A stretch of DNA of 64,000 nucleotides, taken from Symbiodinium natans (Eukaryota > Sar > Dinophyceae > Suessiales > Symbiodiniaceae). The stretch lies in NCBI GenBank assembly GCA_905221605.1, contig CAJNDS010002631.1, forward strand, positions 122,001-186,000, given 5' to 3'. Of this stretch, positions 11,657 through 24,500 are shown one piece after another. A program made the translations under genes and the position numbers. The notes under the pieces were generated by a model. It saw nothing but the letters and a program-made list of their open reading frames with translations, searched no databases and was not told the DNA's origin. The first letter of the stretch is position 1; each line of letters begins with the position of its first letter.

Positions 11657-14600
11657 TGACAGCTCACACAGCCCAGTGCATTGCAGCGATCATGAAGCGC
11701 AACGTTGAGTTGTTTTTTTTTGCCCCGCTGTGCAAGGCACACTTTTTCAGGAAAGTGTTTCCTTCCTGCCCTGCTCTGCTATGAGCCTTGAGTCCAGGCA
11801 TTATCGCACCGTTTAAGCTGAAAGGGCGGTGCGAAAGGATTGACCTGTGCTGACCTTCCGATGTTGATGAAGACGTCACGTGCCTTATGCAGCCCAATGT
11901 GAAGGCGGTTTGCTAAGCCTGGTGTAGCATTTTGTCACCCTGCCCCGAAGAGGAGGAAGCGGACTACTCCTCATCGAGTGGATCTTCCAGCCAAGCCGGC
12001 ATGTCTTGAAGTAGCTCTTAGGTCTTCATAAAATCCACATGAAAAGCAAATCCTACACCTTCGGTTTCAGTTCAATTTGGCTTTGCAGGAGCCGGGCGCA
12101 TCACCAAGCGCTGCTTGTCCCAAAACCTACACTGCACAGTCAAACCCTCTGCAATAAGGTCTGGGGCCGAAGATCTCTTCACGCTAGGGTCCAACAACTC
12201 TTCAATATGTGTAGGATCCCAAAAAAAGGCCGAGGACCATATATGCAAATTGAAGCCATTTGAACCGCTCAAGGATGCCCCCTTTCGACACGGCCCTAAC
12301 ACACCCGAACTTAACCTTACCTTGAACCACTCGCGAAGACCCTAAACTTGTGGGGAGGTGTCCCAGCTGCACCTCCTCAATCGAGGGTGGAGCATCGCAT
12401 GGGCGGGGAATGCCCAGCGTGTTACTTCATTGGGGTGGGATGGAAGAGGGGTTGGGGCTTGGATGCTGGAGCTGTTGTTTTTTGGGGTTCATTCTGTCCA
12501 GGGTATGCAGATCAGAGAGCAAATGCACACTGGACTTTATTACGCCCTGCGGGGTGTGTTTCTAGAGCTCAACGTTCTCACAAGGTTCAAGCATTCAGCC
12601 TTCCAGTGTTTATTCGACTGTAATATCGACATGTGTGCGTCTACTTGGATTTCTCTGGTTTAGCGGCCCCTGCATCAGTCGCATGCTAAAGGCGGCATCG
12701 ACAGCAGCGGGAACCGCTTTGTCACCATGGCGCCACAGGCGTGGGCACAGGCCGGGACAGTCGGAAGCTATACAGGCAGGCTATACAGCGCTTTAATGAG
12801 TGCGTTCCTGATTACGTAATGGAACTGAAAGTAAGACCTTCGCTTGACTGGGCCTGAATTTGACCTTCCTCTAAATATTCAATTTAATTTTTGAAGCGGA
12901 CCTGGAGCGTGAAGCTGGCAACTTTGATCGTACGGAGACTTCCGTACATACAGTCCGAAACATTGCCTTAGAAACCCGGAACCGTAAGGGTCCGGATTTT
13001 GACCACTTGGGAACAAGCCTTCATCAAGGCGCAGTTCGGCCTCGTGTATTGGGGAGGGCCGTGTGCAATGTTGCCGGCAAAGTTCCGGCACAGCTGACAC
13101 ACAAGGCCTCCATCGTTGCTACTCGGCAAATCCACGGCCCCAACAACCACGTCACTCGATCCCCGCCCAAGTCTAGTTTGGTCACGTCGGAGGCGTTGGC
13201 TCATCCAGGCTGGCGCTGGCTTTCTCCTTCCTTGCCCGGCCCAATTGAGTCTTTGGGATAGGTGGTTCACATTGGTTAGCTGAGGGTTTTCGGACTTGGC
13301 AACAGGGCTTTGGGTGTCTGGGTAGCCGTTGGGCATGCGGCTTCCTCTTCAGGGCGTTTCTGTGATGGGCCTCTTGGAGCAAGGGGTTTAAATAACCCTT
13401 GTAGACAGTGCTTCCTTGCCTTATGCCCGTGGCCTTTTCGCATTCTTGTTTTGCTCATATTCAGGGTTGCATACATCGGAATCAGTTCCTCCCAATGGCT
13501 TTTAAGCAAAGTGGGTAGGGATTTGTAGCAAAAGCTGGAGAAGGAGTGGTGCAGGGCTCGGTGGGGGGCAGAATTTGGGGACGAGGGGGGGGGGGGGGCC
13601 ATCCCTGAAGCCCTGCTCACAGGAGCCCCGTCTATGGTGATCATGCCACGAACTCCACCTGTCCCCGTGGTGGCACCTCAGCTGCGCATCGCTAAGGGCA
13701 GTCCAGAGAACCTCAAACCTTTAAAAAGGATGTGCACGAAGCGCAGATCTGCGCTGCGTTGATTGCATGTTGTTGCGTGAGTTTGGAGGCTGTTCCGTCC
13801 ATTGTATGGAGGATTTCATGGGGGGGGGGGGGGGCTTCGAACTTAGCAGGTTTCCTACAGCCTAGTGCTTGTGTTCGAGGAGCCTCCTGCACTTGCAATT
13901 CCCATGGCAGGGCCTTGGAAGCTCTGTTTTGCGTGAACTCGCCTTGGGCTTTGATCGGCATCCATCTTAAAGTTCCTCAACCAGCAAAAACAAAGATGCA
14001 GAAAGCAAGGGTCTACTTTTTTGAGGGAGGCTTTTCCCCCCCTTTCCCCAGCCCCCCCCCGGCCCCCACCGCCCCTACCCAGCTGATGCAAACCTCAAAA
14101 GCGGTCTCACCCTAACCGTAAATGACATGACCCTCCGCTTCAACCCCAAGCACAAGGCTGGCGTCCCTCCGAGGTTGGCAGGCACACAGCTGGGCATTCC
14201 GCATTGGTTTTTAGAGCTTCAGGTTTCAGCTCGGGTGTTTGGTTTTTTTCAGCGCCACGGAGGCAGGGTAGGCAAACTTCCAATTTGGGACAGGGTTGAA
14301 AGATGTTGATGGCTGAAAGATGGTAAGTGCCTCTGTAAGTCAGTTCGTCTAGCTAGCTAGCTATCTAGTTAGTTGGTTAGTTAGTTTGTTTGTAGGGCGT
14401 GTTGCCTTTTTGATTTCGAACTATCGGTGTCTGAAAGTTTGGGCCCAAAAGCCACCACTTGCTGGGCATTGGCTGCATTCTTCTAAGCCGTCACTCACGT
14501 TCCTTCAACCCTAAAATTCGTCTTAGGCACTACCTCCCCGGTGCTGCCCTACCGGCCTGTCAGCCCGCCTCCAGCAGAGGCCCCAGAAAGCGGCGAGCCC

Positions 14601-14963
14601 CAAAGCCTGAAAGGCCCCAAGTCCTCTGAAGCCTCCTCGGGTCCCGAGCCCTGGAAACAAGAAATCCGCTGAACCCGAAGCCTTTGTCAGGGTCTAGGAA
14701 TTATGTTTGAGGATTTGTGGGCTTTAAGTTTCAGGAAAGTTGAAAGGGAAGGCGGAAGGCTTGCTCAGCCTTTGCAGTCCAAATAAGTTCCCCCAACCGG
14801 TGCCCAAAAAGCCCGATTCCTCCAGACAAAGGGTTTCGGAATGGTTCCTTTTTCTGCAAACCACGAGCTACAACACCTTCTGCAAGTCTTCAAGATGTTG
14901 TGCTCTTCATCTTGGTTACTTGTCGAGTCACCCATTCAACGTTTGCCAGGGAGGATTTTAGGG

Positions 14964-15072
14964 CCCAAAGAGCCCAATACCCCTTAATTAAGGAATGTCC
15001 CTTAAATCATAATAAGGATCCCTTTATAATTTAAGCTCTATTCCTTAATTAAGGGGTATTGGGCTCTCTGGG
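14964..15072. mobile_element. Family A MITE, copy 3
   Basis: 109 bp, inverted relative to copy 2. Termini CCCAAAGAGCCCAATACCCC and CCCAGAGAGCCCAATACCCC extend through TTAATTAAGGAAT. GG flanks both sides. Confidence 0.85.
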
Positions 15073-15197
15073 GGTGAGGAACCTCCAAGGAGAACAGCAG
15101 AATCCGGAGATCCGAGCTCGCTCGGTGCTACCTGATTCGAGGTCAGCGTGAAGCTAACTTAAGCAGACGTAAGCCCTCAGCTTAACGTTTTCAGCTT

Positions 15198-15300
15198 GGG
15201 ATGTTCCCCTTTATACTGACAGTCCTCAATAGGGATTCGAGTAGGGGGGGGGGGTACTATAATCGCTATGAAGGACTGTTAGTATAAGGCGGAACATCCC
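15198..15300. mobile_element. Family B MITE, copy 1
   Basis: 103 bp with inverted ends GGGATGTTCCCCTTTATACT and GGGATGTTCCGCCTTATACT, inner CAGTCCT/AGGACTG. The interior has a G10 run and GGTACTATAAT. It shares its ends with the copy at 43.0 kb and its 3' half with the truncated copy at 54.19 kb. Confidence 0.8.
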
Positions 15301-16179
15301 AACTTTCAGCCCTTGACTCGTAGACATCTGGCCACCGGTGGGAGCCGTTTTTGTTCACCATTCCCGCGGGGCCTCACACGATATGCCGCTCAGCTTCATT
15401 GAGCACCCGGGTCTTTTCTACCGTAGAGTTCTAAGCTAAAGCCCAAACCAGGGAGTTTGAATTTCAAATAAAAGTCCTACAAACGCTTCTGTTTCTGACA
15501 CAGAGCTATATGACCTGATGAGTGGAGGGCACAGAGTTGGGAGCCTACAGAGCTTTGGGAAACCCCGCGCGTCCCCAATGCACACTGCAAGTAGGTGACC
15601 GAACCCCTACAGCAACTACGGGATACTGCGAAGCAGAGATTTCTTTTTCAGTCATCTGCTTCAACCTTCTCTATCCTCTTCACCACAACAATTCAAACCC
15701 AGCTCAAGCCACGTCAAGAATGGTATCCTTAAGCCCAACCACAATCCACGACAAGGCCTGCCCGCTTCGAAACCACTTAGGAGTCAAAAGGTCCAAACAA
15801 CTGCACTAATTCCTGACCCTTTCGGAACCTCTGTCATCTCCAGTCAAAGGGGCAAGTACCTCTTGTGCTTGACTGGATCCCGATGGGTCGAGACCTGCCA
15901 GCGTCGTTCGGGGTAGTTGCGTCGTTCGGGGTCGGTCACGATGTGTTGGCGATTGTAAGTTCTTTTAGCCTCAACCAGAGCTCGCCAGAACATTCGATGA
16001 AATATGAGGATCAGTTCGCCCTGTAGTGTTGTGGGGTTTACAGCTTAGGGTCGTGGACCATCATCTGGTCCGCACCGCCAACCCGCCCGCAAGCAGCCAA
16101 GGACGGTCATGTCTCGCCGATCGCACTCCGTGCTGCTGCCACTGGCCGCTGTGACTTGTCCTGTACACTTTAGTAGTGG

Positions 16180-16258
16180 TTAGTGGTGGTAGTCGTGGTG
16201 GTGGTGGTGGTGGTGGTGGTGGTGGTGGTGGTTGTTGACCGTGGTCGTGGTCGTGGTT

Positions 16259-16290
<32 letters not shown>

Positions 16291-16292
16291 TT
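16180..16292. repeat. GGT and GGTCGT microsatellite
   Basis: About 16 GGT units, then GGTCGT hexamers. Long frames across it encode only low-complexity Val or Arg-Gly runs. Confidence 0.95.
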
Positions 16293-17504
16293 CCCTCCCA
16301 CCCACCCCATTCCACCCCTCCATGCTTCGGTTCGTGAATCATTATACTTATTATATGCTGGTTCTGTGCTTCCGCGACTTTGGGCGAGTTGTTGAAATGG
16401 CTTCTTGGGAGTTGAGGTCGCCTCGGCTCTGTTTGCTTGCCACCTTTGCTTTGTGGCCCCGCGCGCTCCGGAGCAGGAGCTTGGGAAGGTCTGCAAAGCT
16501 TGCTGGGTTGTGGGGGTGCCAGGAAGTCATCAGTGGAGGGCGAAGGGTATGCTATGGGGCTTGGGGTTTGAGTGCATTTAGGGCATGAAGCCCTGCAACC
16601 TGCTTCTACCAAGCGAAACTGAGTCTACTCGCCAAGCAAATAGAACTAGTTCAAGCATCCATTTCAAGAAGTACACTACGTGCGCATGAAAGTCATTCCT
16701 TCCAGATATCGGATGTTGGAGAGGCTGCACAGAGTCTACGAGGAGGTTTTTCAGCGTAGGAATTGGTGGGCTAGCGTGTTTCCTAGGCACCCAAAACCGC
16801 ACTCGAGTTCGGGGCATTTTCTCAGACCAGCCTTGGCAGCTAGCGCGGCTGCCGCTTCAGGCTGTCTAGGCCTCGACATACGACGGACATCGCCAAACCC
16901 AAGACAAACCCAAGTCAATGTATCAATCAATGTCATCCAGACAGGCATGATCTACTCGCTGAGTTCCCGTGAAGTCTAAAAATGCACTAAGCTGTCATTC
17001 CCACAGGCGCGGGGCGAGCACCACCCCGACACTTCAGCAAGACATCAGAAATCACAAGAACCCCACAGCCGCTCTTAGCCCAGAGGCAACACCACCCCAA
17101 CACCCCAGCGACTCGAAGCTTCAAAAGTCTCAAGTTCAACCCTGAGTGGAAGCCTGAGCTGCCATGTCAAGCTTCAGACACTGCAGGAGCACAGGGTCGC
17201 CCTGCGAGCAGGCGGGGCGGCTTTATTTTCAAGATGCCAGTGTGGGGTCAGCTGAGCTATAGCTGGCCTTGAAGCTGTTTGAGATTTCTGTTGGTTCTTG
17301 GTTTAACTGCAGAGCTTGTGCAAGGTGCAGTAGAGCCCCCAGCCTCCCAAAAACTGCAAACATGCTATGCTTCAGCCGCTGAGTCGGAGCATGTGCTTTG
17401 CTAAACCGCAACGAGAGTCACCTTGGAAGCTTTGTTGCTACAGAACGAGGCGGCGAGAGCGTCCCTACCGGCCTGGTCTGGCCATCCCCGGAGGTTCCTT
17501 TATG

Positions 17505-17540
17505 GTTTATAGGGTTTAGCGTTTAGGGTTTAGGGTTTAT
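17505..17540 (+). repeat. Short telomeric array
   Basis: TTTATAGGG and TTTAGCG variants around two or three TTTAGGG units. Confidence 0.85.
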
Positions 17541-19368
17541 CGAGCATGTTGAGGGTTTAAAGCCTGGTGCCGCCAGCTGGGTTGACATTGACAGGGCTGG
17601 AACCACACACGTGGTTCTCCGAAACAGATCCGCGATCAAGCTGCAAGTCCGATGTCCCGCGCTCCGAACCCCCGGATCCTGGAACCAAAAAGCCCTTGCA
17701 GAGAGGCTGCAGGGCTGGGACTTGAGTTGGCTGAATCTTTTTCACTGAACAAGATCCTATGCTTCAGGGGCATAATGGTCGCGAGCTTCTGGGCTTCGAG
17801 GTTGTACCAGTTTCGTTCTCCCAGAGTCTTACGGTTGATGGCAGGTTTAGGACGGTTTAGCACGGTTTCGGTGGTTGGTCAGCCTTTGCTTCTCAGGCAG
17901 AGGAGAAGCTGCGAGAGGTGCGGGGCCATTTCGCATGATTGGGGTGTGAGTTTTCCTTATGGGTTGGGAATGTGGGGGGATGCATACGAACGTGCAAGAC
18001 CATGGGCTCATGCACCTAAGCTCTGAGATCTTCCCAGTTTTGTTCCCAGGACCTAAGTCAGTGTGGTACTCGTTGTGAGATGTGGAATGTGCTGCACAGC
18101 CAACACAAAGCCCCACCCCAGGGGTTTTTCTACCCAACGCCCCTCCCGAAGCCAGGTGGATGGCATCAAGCTGTACCCAACCCATGCCTGGACCTCCGCA
18201 GAGCATTCGTTCTTTCACCTACAACCCCCTGCAGTTCTAAGATGGAAGTGAGGACAACGTTCTCAAGAGTTCGAGCCCAGGATTTGTTTTGTGTTCCGTT
18301 TGGGATCGCGCCGACGCAGCAAAGACATCTTTCCAAAGTTCCGATGTGCTGACTGGTCTAGGGTCTGGTGAGTGGTTTTTCAAGGATGCGGATGGGCTGT
18401 AGGACCTTATCGAATCTGAGGAAGCATAGCAACAGGCTGCTCCTTGGGGAGGCACTTCTCCGACGTCCAAAGCCTTCCATTTCTGAACAGTTTGCTTGCC
18501 AAAAGCTCAGCAGCTTGCCAAGACCACTCCAAGAGCAGAGCCAAGCCCCAAAACGAGTACAGCCGTGCACTTTACAAGCACGATGAGGTGCACAGGACTG
18601 AGTAGAAAGCTGCAAGATGAAATTTCCCCTTGGAACGGTTGTCGAAGCAACGGACGCGCGAAGTGAACCCTTCCAAGCAAAGTGCCCACGTTTTTGCGAC
18701 ATGGAGTGAGTCAGGGTTCTAAATGCACGAGACCTAGACGGAAGACGGAAGTATGATTTGTAACTGAGTTTTGCTTTCGTAACAGCTACCCCCGAATCCC
18801 GCGGCCATGCCCGCACCTAGGCAAGAGCGTGAGGTGGCCCAAAACGAGCGTCGCGCCAAGGCGAAGGCTACACGCCCCCGCCGCGTGTGCCGCGCAGCAA
18901 CCTCAATAGCCACAACGCGCCTCAGAAAACCCCCATGATGCAAAAACATCCAGTGCGTGCTCGGCCCCACTCAAATATCCATGCTAATCCATATACCGTG
19001 CCAATGCATGAGAAGCAACACCCTACACACGAAGCCACCTCCGTGAGGAAGGATGAGATGGACCCCATCGTAGATGCCTCCGTTTCGATGGAGGACTTTT
19101 TGGGGGGGTCTCTGTGAGGACATTATGGCACCCTCAATATCTTACATGTGGATCTCGCATGTGAAGCAGGGTCGCACCAAAAGTTGTTGCAAGGGACTTG
19201 AGCGCGGGAAGGGACATCAAGCCCTAGGGAGAAGATTCAGAGTTTGCGGGTTAGAGATTCTTAAAATTTGTTGAACTTTCTCAAGATGATGGGTTTAAGG
19301 CTATGGCTTAAAGGGTTAAAGCTCAGGACTTATGCCCGAAGAGCCTGTAAAGCCTGTTTTTTCCGTAG

Positions 19369-19416
19369 GACAAGCCCGTCGTCATCGGCGTGGCAGCCGA
19401 CTCTGGCTGTGGCAAG
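19369..19416 (+). CDS. Phosphoribulokinase P-loop exon, isolated
   Basis: After TTTTTTCCGTAG the frame reads DKPVVIGVAADSGCGK, the characteristic nucleotide-binding (Walker A) start of plant/algal phosphoribulokinase, where ADSGCGKS binds ATP. The next residues in family members are STF; here the frame runs into QLG, so an intron starts near the lysine codon. A GCAAGC GC-type donor at 19412 or a nearby AA|GC site would do. A telomeric array starts 17 bp downstream. The next recognised kinase exon is 24.2 kb away, beyond the ankyrin gene. The exon is either the true first catalytic exon or a displaced duplicate. Confidence 0.75.
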
Positions 19417-19432
19417 CAGCTTGGCTTCTTTG

Positions 19433-19470
19433 GTTTAGGGTTTAGGGTTTAGGGTTTATAGGGTTTAGGG
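19433..19470 (+). repeat. Telomeric array fused to a truncated MITE
   Basis: TTTGGTTTAGGG start, about five units with one TTTATAGGG, ending directly in the truncated family-A copy at 19471. Confidence 0.92.
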
Positions 19471-19571
19471 CCCAATCCCCCCTTAATTACGGAGCATGGC
19501 TTAAATTATAAAGGAATCCTCAGAATGATTCAAGGAAAATTCCTTGATCAAGGGGTCTTGGGCTCTTTGGG
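19471..19571. mobile_element. Family A MITE, copy 4, 5'-truncated
   Basis: The right end is intact (CTTGGGCTCTTTGGG then TA), but the left terminus lacks the CCCAAAGAG part and is joined directly to TTTAGGG repeat. Confidence 0.7.
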
Positions 19572-19817
19572 TATGCATCTGCCTTGCGTGTCAGGGCCAA
19601 TCGCGGGTAGTGTACACCTAGGGGCTCAGAGGGGTTTATTTTCGAGCTGAAGGAAGTAAAGACACGCGCAGGTCCACCTTCCTTCGCCGCATTCTCGGGG
19701 CGCTTGGCACAGAAGTGAAGCCAGGGCTGGTTCCCCAGAGTGCACATCAGGGGGTATCCCTATGAGAGCACAGGTTGTGCCACTTTTATCCTATGTTCCC
19801 CTGGGCCTGCGCACACA

Positions 19818-19856
19818 CCCCAAACCCTAAACCCTAAACCCCTAAACCCTAAACCC
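19818..19856 (-). repeat. Interstitial telomeric array (CCCTAAA)5
   Basis: Five units, one with an extra C. Confidence 0.9.
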
Positions 19857-20002
19857 GAGGACTCCAGAACGTGGACCGCTCACACTGCCGGCCATTCATG
19901 CTGCAGCCTTGCAGGGCAGGTTTCCTAGTGCCTTGAGTGGCTTGGGCCTGGAAAGTATGCACTTCAATTCCTTGAAGGCTAAGATCTTCTTGTCCTGTAC
20001 CT

Positions 20003-20045
20003 ATATAGATAGAAAGATAGATACATACATACATAGATAGATGTA
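20003..20045. repeat. GATA/CATA tetranucleotide microsatellite
   Basis: ATAGATAGAAAGATAGATACATACATACATAGATAG. Confidence 0.9.
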
Positions 20046-20180
20046 TATCGACATAAATTAACTAATAATCTTACTACGCCATGGCTTCGCAGCCGATGGC
20101 GGGGCTGCGCTCGGATGCAGAGCCGCGCGCAAAGGGCCCCCTGAGATGCAGCCAGGATAGGATTCGCGGCTCAAGATTCT

Positions 20181-20232
20181 TTTAGGGTTTAGGGTTTACA
20201 GTTTTGGGTTTAGGGTTTAGGGTTTAGGGTTT
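20181..20232 (+). repeat. Interstitial telomeric array, interrupted
   Basis: TTTAGGG units with TTTACAG and TTTTGGG interruptions. Confidence 0.9.
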
Positions 20233-20473
20233 CCGGTCTTTAGATTGCTTGCCGTTCCGGGTCAGGTATTTGTAGTTGGATGCCCCATTGACACAGAAGG
20301 GACCCTGATGCCTGCCACTACACAAATAGATCAGCCTTTCTCCTCACTACACTTCCAATGTTGAGGGGGAACACCTGTCTGATGCTGCTTTTGTGCTTTT
20401 GTTGAACCGAAAGCAAACAGCAAATGTGAGACCAACGCCTCGGGGCTGCCATGGTTTCCCGCAGCTCCAAGTA

Positions 20474-20582
20474 CCCAAAGAGCCCAATACCGCTTAGTTA
20501 AGGAATGTTCGTAAATCATAATCAGGATCCCTCTATAATTTAGGCTATATTCCTTAATTCAGGGGGTCTTGGGGTCTCTGGG
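20474..20582. mobile_element. Family A MITE, copy 5
   Basis: 109 bp, TA on both sides (20472-20473, 20583-20584). Several substitutions in both termini make this an older copy. Confidence 0.8.
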
Positions 20583-21441
20583 TAGAAGAAGGGTTTAAGA
20601 GGCCGTCCACTCCTCCAGCCCAAAAACAAAAAACCCGGGTGGTGATCAAAGTAGATGGTTTTGTTGTTTTGGTTTCTTTGGTTTGCAGGCACCACACCTT
20701 AGTAGTGCCTTAACATGTAGAATCCCCAGGTTGTTCAATGCCGAAACATGTCCCATTTGAGTTTAGCTAAGATATCTACCATTCCAAACTCTCTACAAAG
20801 TTGAGTTGTGCGCTTGGAGCCCGCGCCTCAATTCGGGCTCCATGCAAGTCAGGTTCTGGAGCGGCTGGGACCCTCACAGTCGCTTGCCTTGGCAGTCATG
20901 TCTAGACGTGGGCTGTGGTTGAATTCTGGAAGGGTAGCTGAGGTGGATTGCTTCGAAGAAGAGATGTTTTCGTGCAAACACACATAAAAAGAACCCGAAG
21001 CTCACTAGACATCAAGCCTTGCCAAGAATCTCAACGATGAATCTCTCACCCCCCGCAATTCCCCGGAAATAAGAATCTAGACCTGCCAGCTTCATGGAGG
21101 GTTCATGGATGTTTGTGGATGTTTTGTGGGCCCCAAGACCATTCTTGGTCTTGGTCCTTCTTTGCCAGAAGCCTCGCATGTTGAAGCCTCGGGGTTCTCT
21201 TCCCGCACCATTGGCCCTTCTGGCTTGGCAGTTGGTGGTAAGGTTGTAAGGAGAGCCCAACAGGCAGACTCTGCAAGGCAATGCCCTTGCTGGGCCAGTG
21301 AGCTCTGGTAGAAATCCTGGACATGTCAACTTATGTCAACCACAGGTGGTCCTACAATCGCTGAGCTTCGGCCATCTCCTTCGTTTCTGCTACATGGGCT
21401 GCTAGTTTGTGCCTCGTGCACTTGCTACGCTTGCCTTCCAG

Positions 21442-21539
21442 GTCACGAAGGTGTCGGGCGAAACCGTGTTGGTCATGGATGCGGATGAGTTCAAAGAGTT
21501 CACAGATCAGAGTGGGCGGTCCCTGAAACTTGCTGGCAG
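21442..21539 (+). CDS. Ankyrin gene N-terminal exon (ubiquitin-like part)
   Basis: CTTCCAG| acceptor, 98 nt, AG|GTAGAAG donor. It reads VTKVSGETVLVMDADEF, then KEFTDQSGRSLKLAG. The SGE.VL....EF pattern is the usual opening of the N-terminal domain in dinoflagellate ankyrin proteins (family knowledge, from memory). The exon with the initiator Met was not identified. Confidence 0.65.
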
Positions 21540-24500
21540 GTAGAAGCCAAAGCCATTTATGCAGGTAAGGATGGCCCTTACATGACTGCGTTGCGCAAAG
21601 CAACCGCACGGAAATTCGCTCAGGCGCATGAGGGTTCCGAAGTGATATGTAGGGGCTGCGACACTCCGTGCGGATGCTTTGCACGATATCAACGAACTCC
21701 TCCCCACCTCCCGTTTTAAGGTTGTCTCGGAACGTGATAGACCTCAAGCTTTCAAAGCAGTATTGGGCGGGGATTCAGGTTCCGACCACATGATTCATTG
21801 ATGGCTTTCAGTATTAGGGCTAAACCCTGAAATCCCAATTCCTCCAAAGTCCAGATCTCTTTTGACCTCATTCCCTGATTCCCTGATCGTCGTTGCTTTC
21901 GACCTCAGCTGTGGAATCAAGGAAGGCGCTAAAACGGCACCTTCATTCGCTGGGGGAAGTTCCCAGGCGGGCGTTCCCCAAATTCCATCTGCAGATAAGC
22001 TTAAGAGCCTCCGACTCAAGCCCCGACCTCGCAGGAGAATGTGTCAAGTTTCACCTGCCAAACGGAATGCAGGAGCCCTAAACTCTAAACCTTCGAGTGT
22101 GCAGATTGCAGAGCTTGCGATTCCTGAGGTGGGGATGTGGAGTTCTTCAAGGTCCCAAGGGTACCTCCTCCAACCTTAACATCTGAAGTGTCTACCGTCG
22201 AAGGGCATGCCGCCGCAATAGAAAGTAGTACTTGGATGCGCGATGATTTGGGGCTCGTATCTTCGCAGGGAGACGAAACGCAAATTGCGAAGCAGATTCC
22301 CATCTTTGCCCAAGCAACTTGCAACCGGGATGTGGCCGGGCTTGTTGAGCCAATTCTCTTCACCGCACATGAGCGAAGCCGGGCGAAGCCGTGTTGAGAT
22401 CCAAATCTCCAGGGCCTCTGGAAAGACTCGGCCGGCAGTGTCTCCTTTGCCCCGAATTGAAACCCATTCTGGCCGTGGGGGCCCCTTCTCGACCAACGTC
22501 AGACTTCAGAAACCCTAAACCCTAAACCCTAAACCCTAAACCCTAAACCCTAAACCCTAAACCCTAAACCCTAAACCCTAAACCCTAAACCCTAAACCCT
22601 AAACCCTAAACCCTAGACCCTACAATGCCCTTTCTGATTCAACTCGAAACCGACTTTCGGACGCGGCGTCCCGTTTCGACCCGACTTGAAGCCCAGGCCC
22701 TTGTCAACCCGACCTGAGAAGCAACTCAGGCTTGTTGCCCATATCTGCATTGGCAGTTTGGTCGAAAAGGGAACTGGTAAGGACCCAAATCCATCCAGGC
22801 ACCCCAGACCACAAGTCGTGCCAGCCTATTGGCAGGCTGCGGGGTCTTAGGATGTCGGTTGAATGTTGCATTAACGTTCATTGTCCAGCCCAAAACGGCT
22901 TTGAGCGAGACATGTGTGGACAGTTGGAAGGTTTCGCCAGCGGCTGCTCCACGAAAGGCACCACTGGCGAAATAGAGATCTCGAGCTTCAGTAGGGTCGC
23001 TAATTAAGCCCTGCGCAGCAAACCCTAAACCACTCCCAAATCGCAAGGAGGAAGTCTTACATATCAGGTGTAGATCAAGGTGGAAAAGGAGGGAAGCTGC
23101 TTCAGAACCTGCAGGGAAATTTTAAAGTCAAAGCATCCTTTCACGAAGAGGCGACACCCGCAAGCAGCCCCTGCGCTCTAGCCTCAAAGACCCGTGGGAA
23201 GCAGACGTCGCAGACTCGGAGGCTCAAATCAAGAAATTGTAGCCCAGGGGTGACATTGGGGTGATCGGTACGGGGTTGATATCGGGTGTGGTGTGCCGGT
23301 GTTTGTGTCTGTTGCTTTCTTTGCAGCTCTAGCACCCCCCGGAAGTTGTAGCCCAGGCGCCTCTTACAGGAGGACGAAGACCTACCGAGTGTGCCCGTTG
23401 CCGCTGGGATGTGAGTGGAGAGCAGGGAGCAAGCTTTCCAGAAGCCTAGGGCACCCTAGGACTGCAGACATGTCTAGAACTTCGGCATGTGAAGACTTGG
23501 GTGCGGTTCTCCTCAATGTAGCTTGCGCCCCGAATCCATGGCCTAGCAATACTTGATGCACGCTGAAACCAATGCCTTAAACCTCCAAGCCCGTAGAGGC
23601 CTCTGAACCCAGGCACACTTGTTCTTGACCCCCAAAAATTTCACAAGGCTTTTGTGTGTGAAAGGGGTCCTTGAAGCTGTACAATGCACCTAAGCTTGAG
23701 CGGTATATGTGACTAGGCCTCCAACTTGGATTTGCAGCTTGTGGTGCTCCCCTTCCACACCAGCCTGACGCTTGGCTGTGATGATGATCTTTAAGTAGAA
23801 AAAAAGCATGGGGATTTCCAAGAATAGGGGTGCCCCTTATACACCCCAAATACTATATCATCCTTAGAAGGATCCGCAAAAAGGGTACCTCTGTTTTCGG
23901 AAGCCGCCACGACTTGCCAGCAACTTTTCGCTTCAAGGGTGACAGCGACAACAGCGCGCACAACACAAGCTTTCCTTGTTTTGTCTTGTCCTGTGAGTCC
24001 TAAGCCGCGGAAGTGTCCTTAGGGTTCATGGTGGTTTGCAGTTCGAACCCGAATCCCCAAAACACCCAGAGCTCAGAATCCAGAAGCTGTAATTAAGCCT
24101 CCAGAGGCCTTAAATTGGAAATTCCCGGTGATGTTCTTTGGTATTCTGTGGTGCCCACCTCAGACCCTAAACCCTAAACCCTAAATCCTAAACCCTAAAC
24201 CCGCAACCCGCACCAAGAAACGCCCAGCCCCGACACAGGGCGCAGCGCGGGGAACTGCGCACGGCCGCCTCGAAGGGACAGGCGGAGGCGGTGGAGGAGC
24301 TGCTTCAAGGCCACCTGGAGAGAGCTAAAGTTGAGGGATTTCGGGTGTAGGGTTTAGGGTTGAGGGTTTGGGGGCTTAAGGCTGAGATGATCCCATGTCT
24401 TTACCTTGTGATCAGACCTCCCGCCGATCGCAATCCCCCGACGACACCTGAGCCTCTGAACCGGGGGGTTTTGGGGCTTAGGACGTGCTTTTTGGGCATG

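Larger units (their letters stand above)
11660..19368. other. Gene-poor region
   Basis: No convincing gene is seen. It contains one family-A and one family-B element, GGT/GGTCGT microsatellite (16.18-16.29 kb), a TAGT/AGTT tetranucleotide stretch (14345-14395), G runs at about 13586, 13820 and 15244, and one short telomeric array. A basic frame starting at ATG 18807 (first residues MPAPRQEREVAQNERR) is noted but not assigned. Confidence 0.5.

Noticed and set aside
16061-16612. 183-codon minus-strand frame with HDHDHD repeats
   Set aside because: Produced by the GGT/GGTCGT microsatellite.
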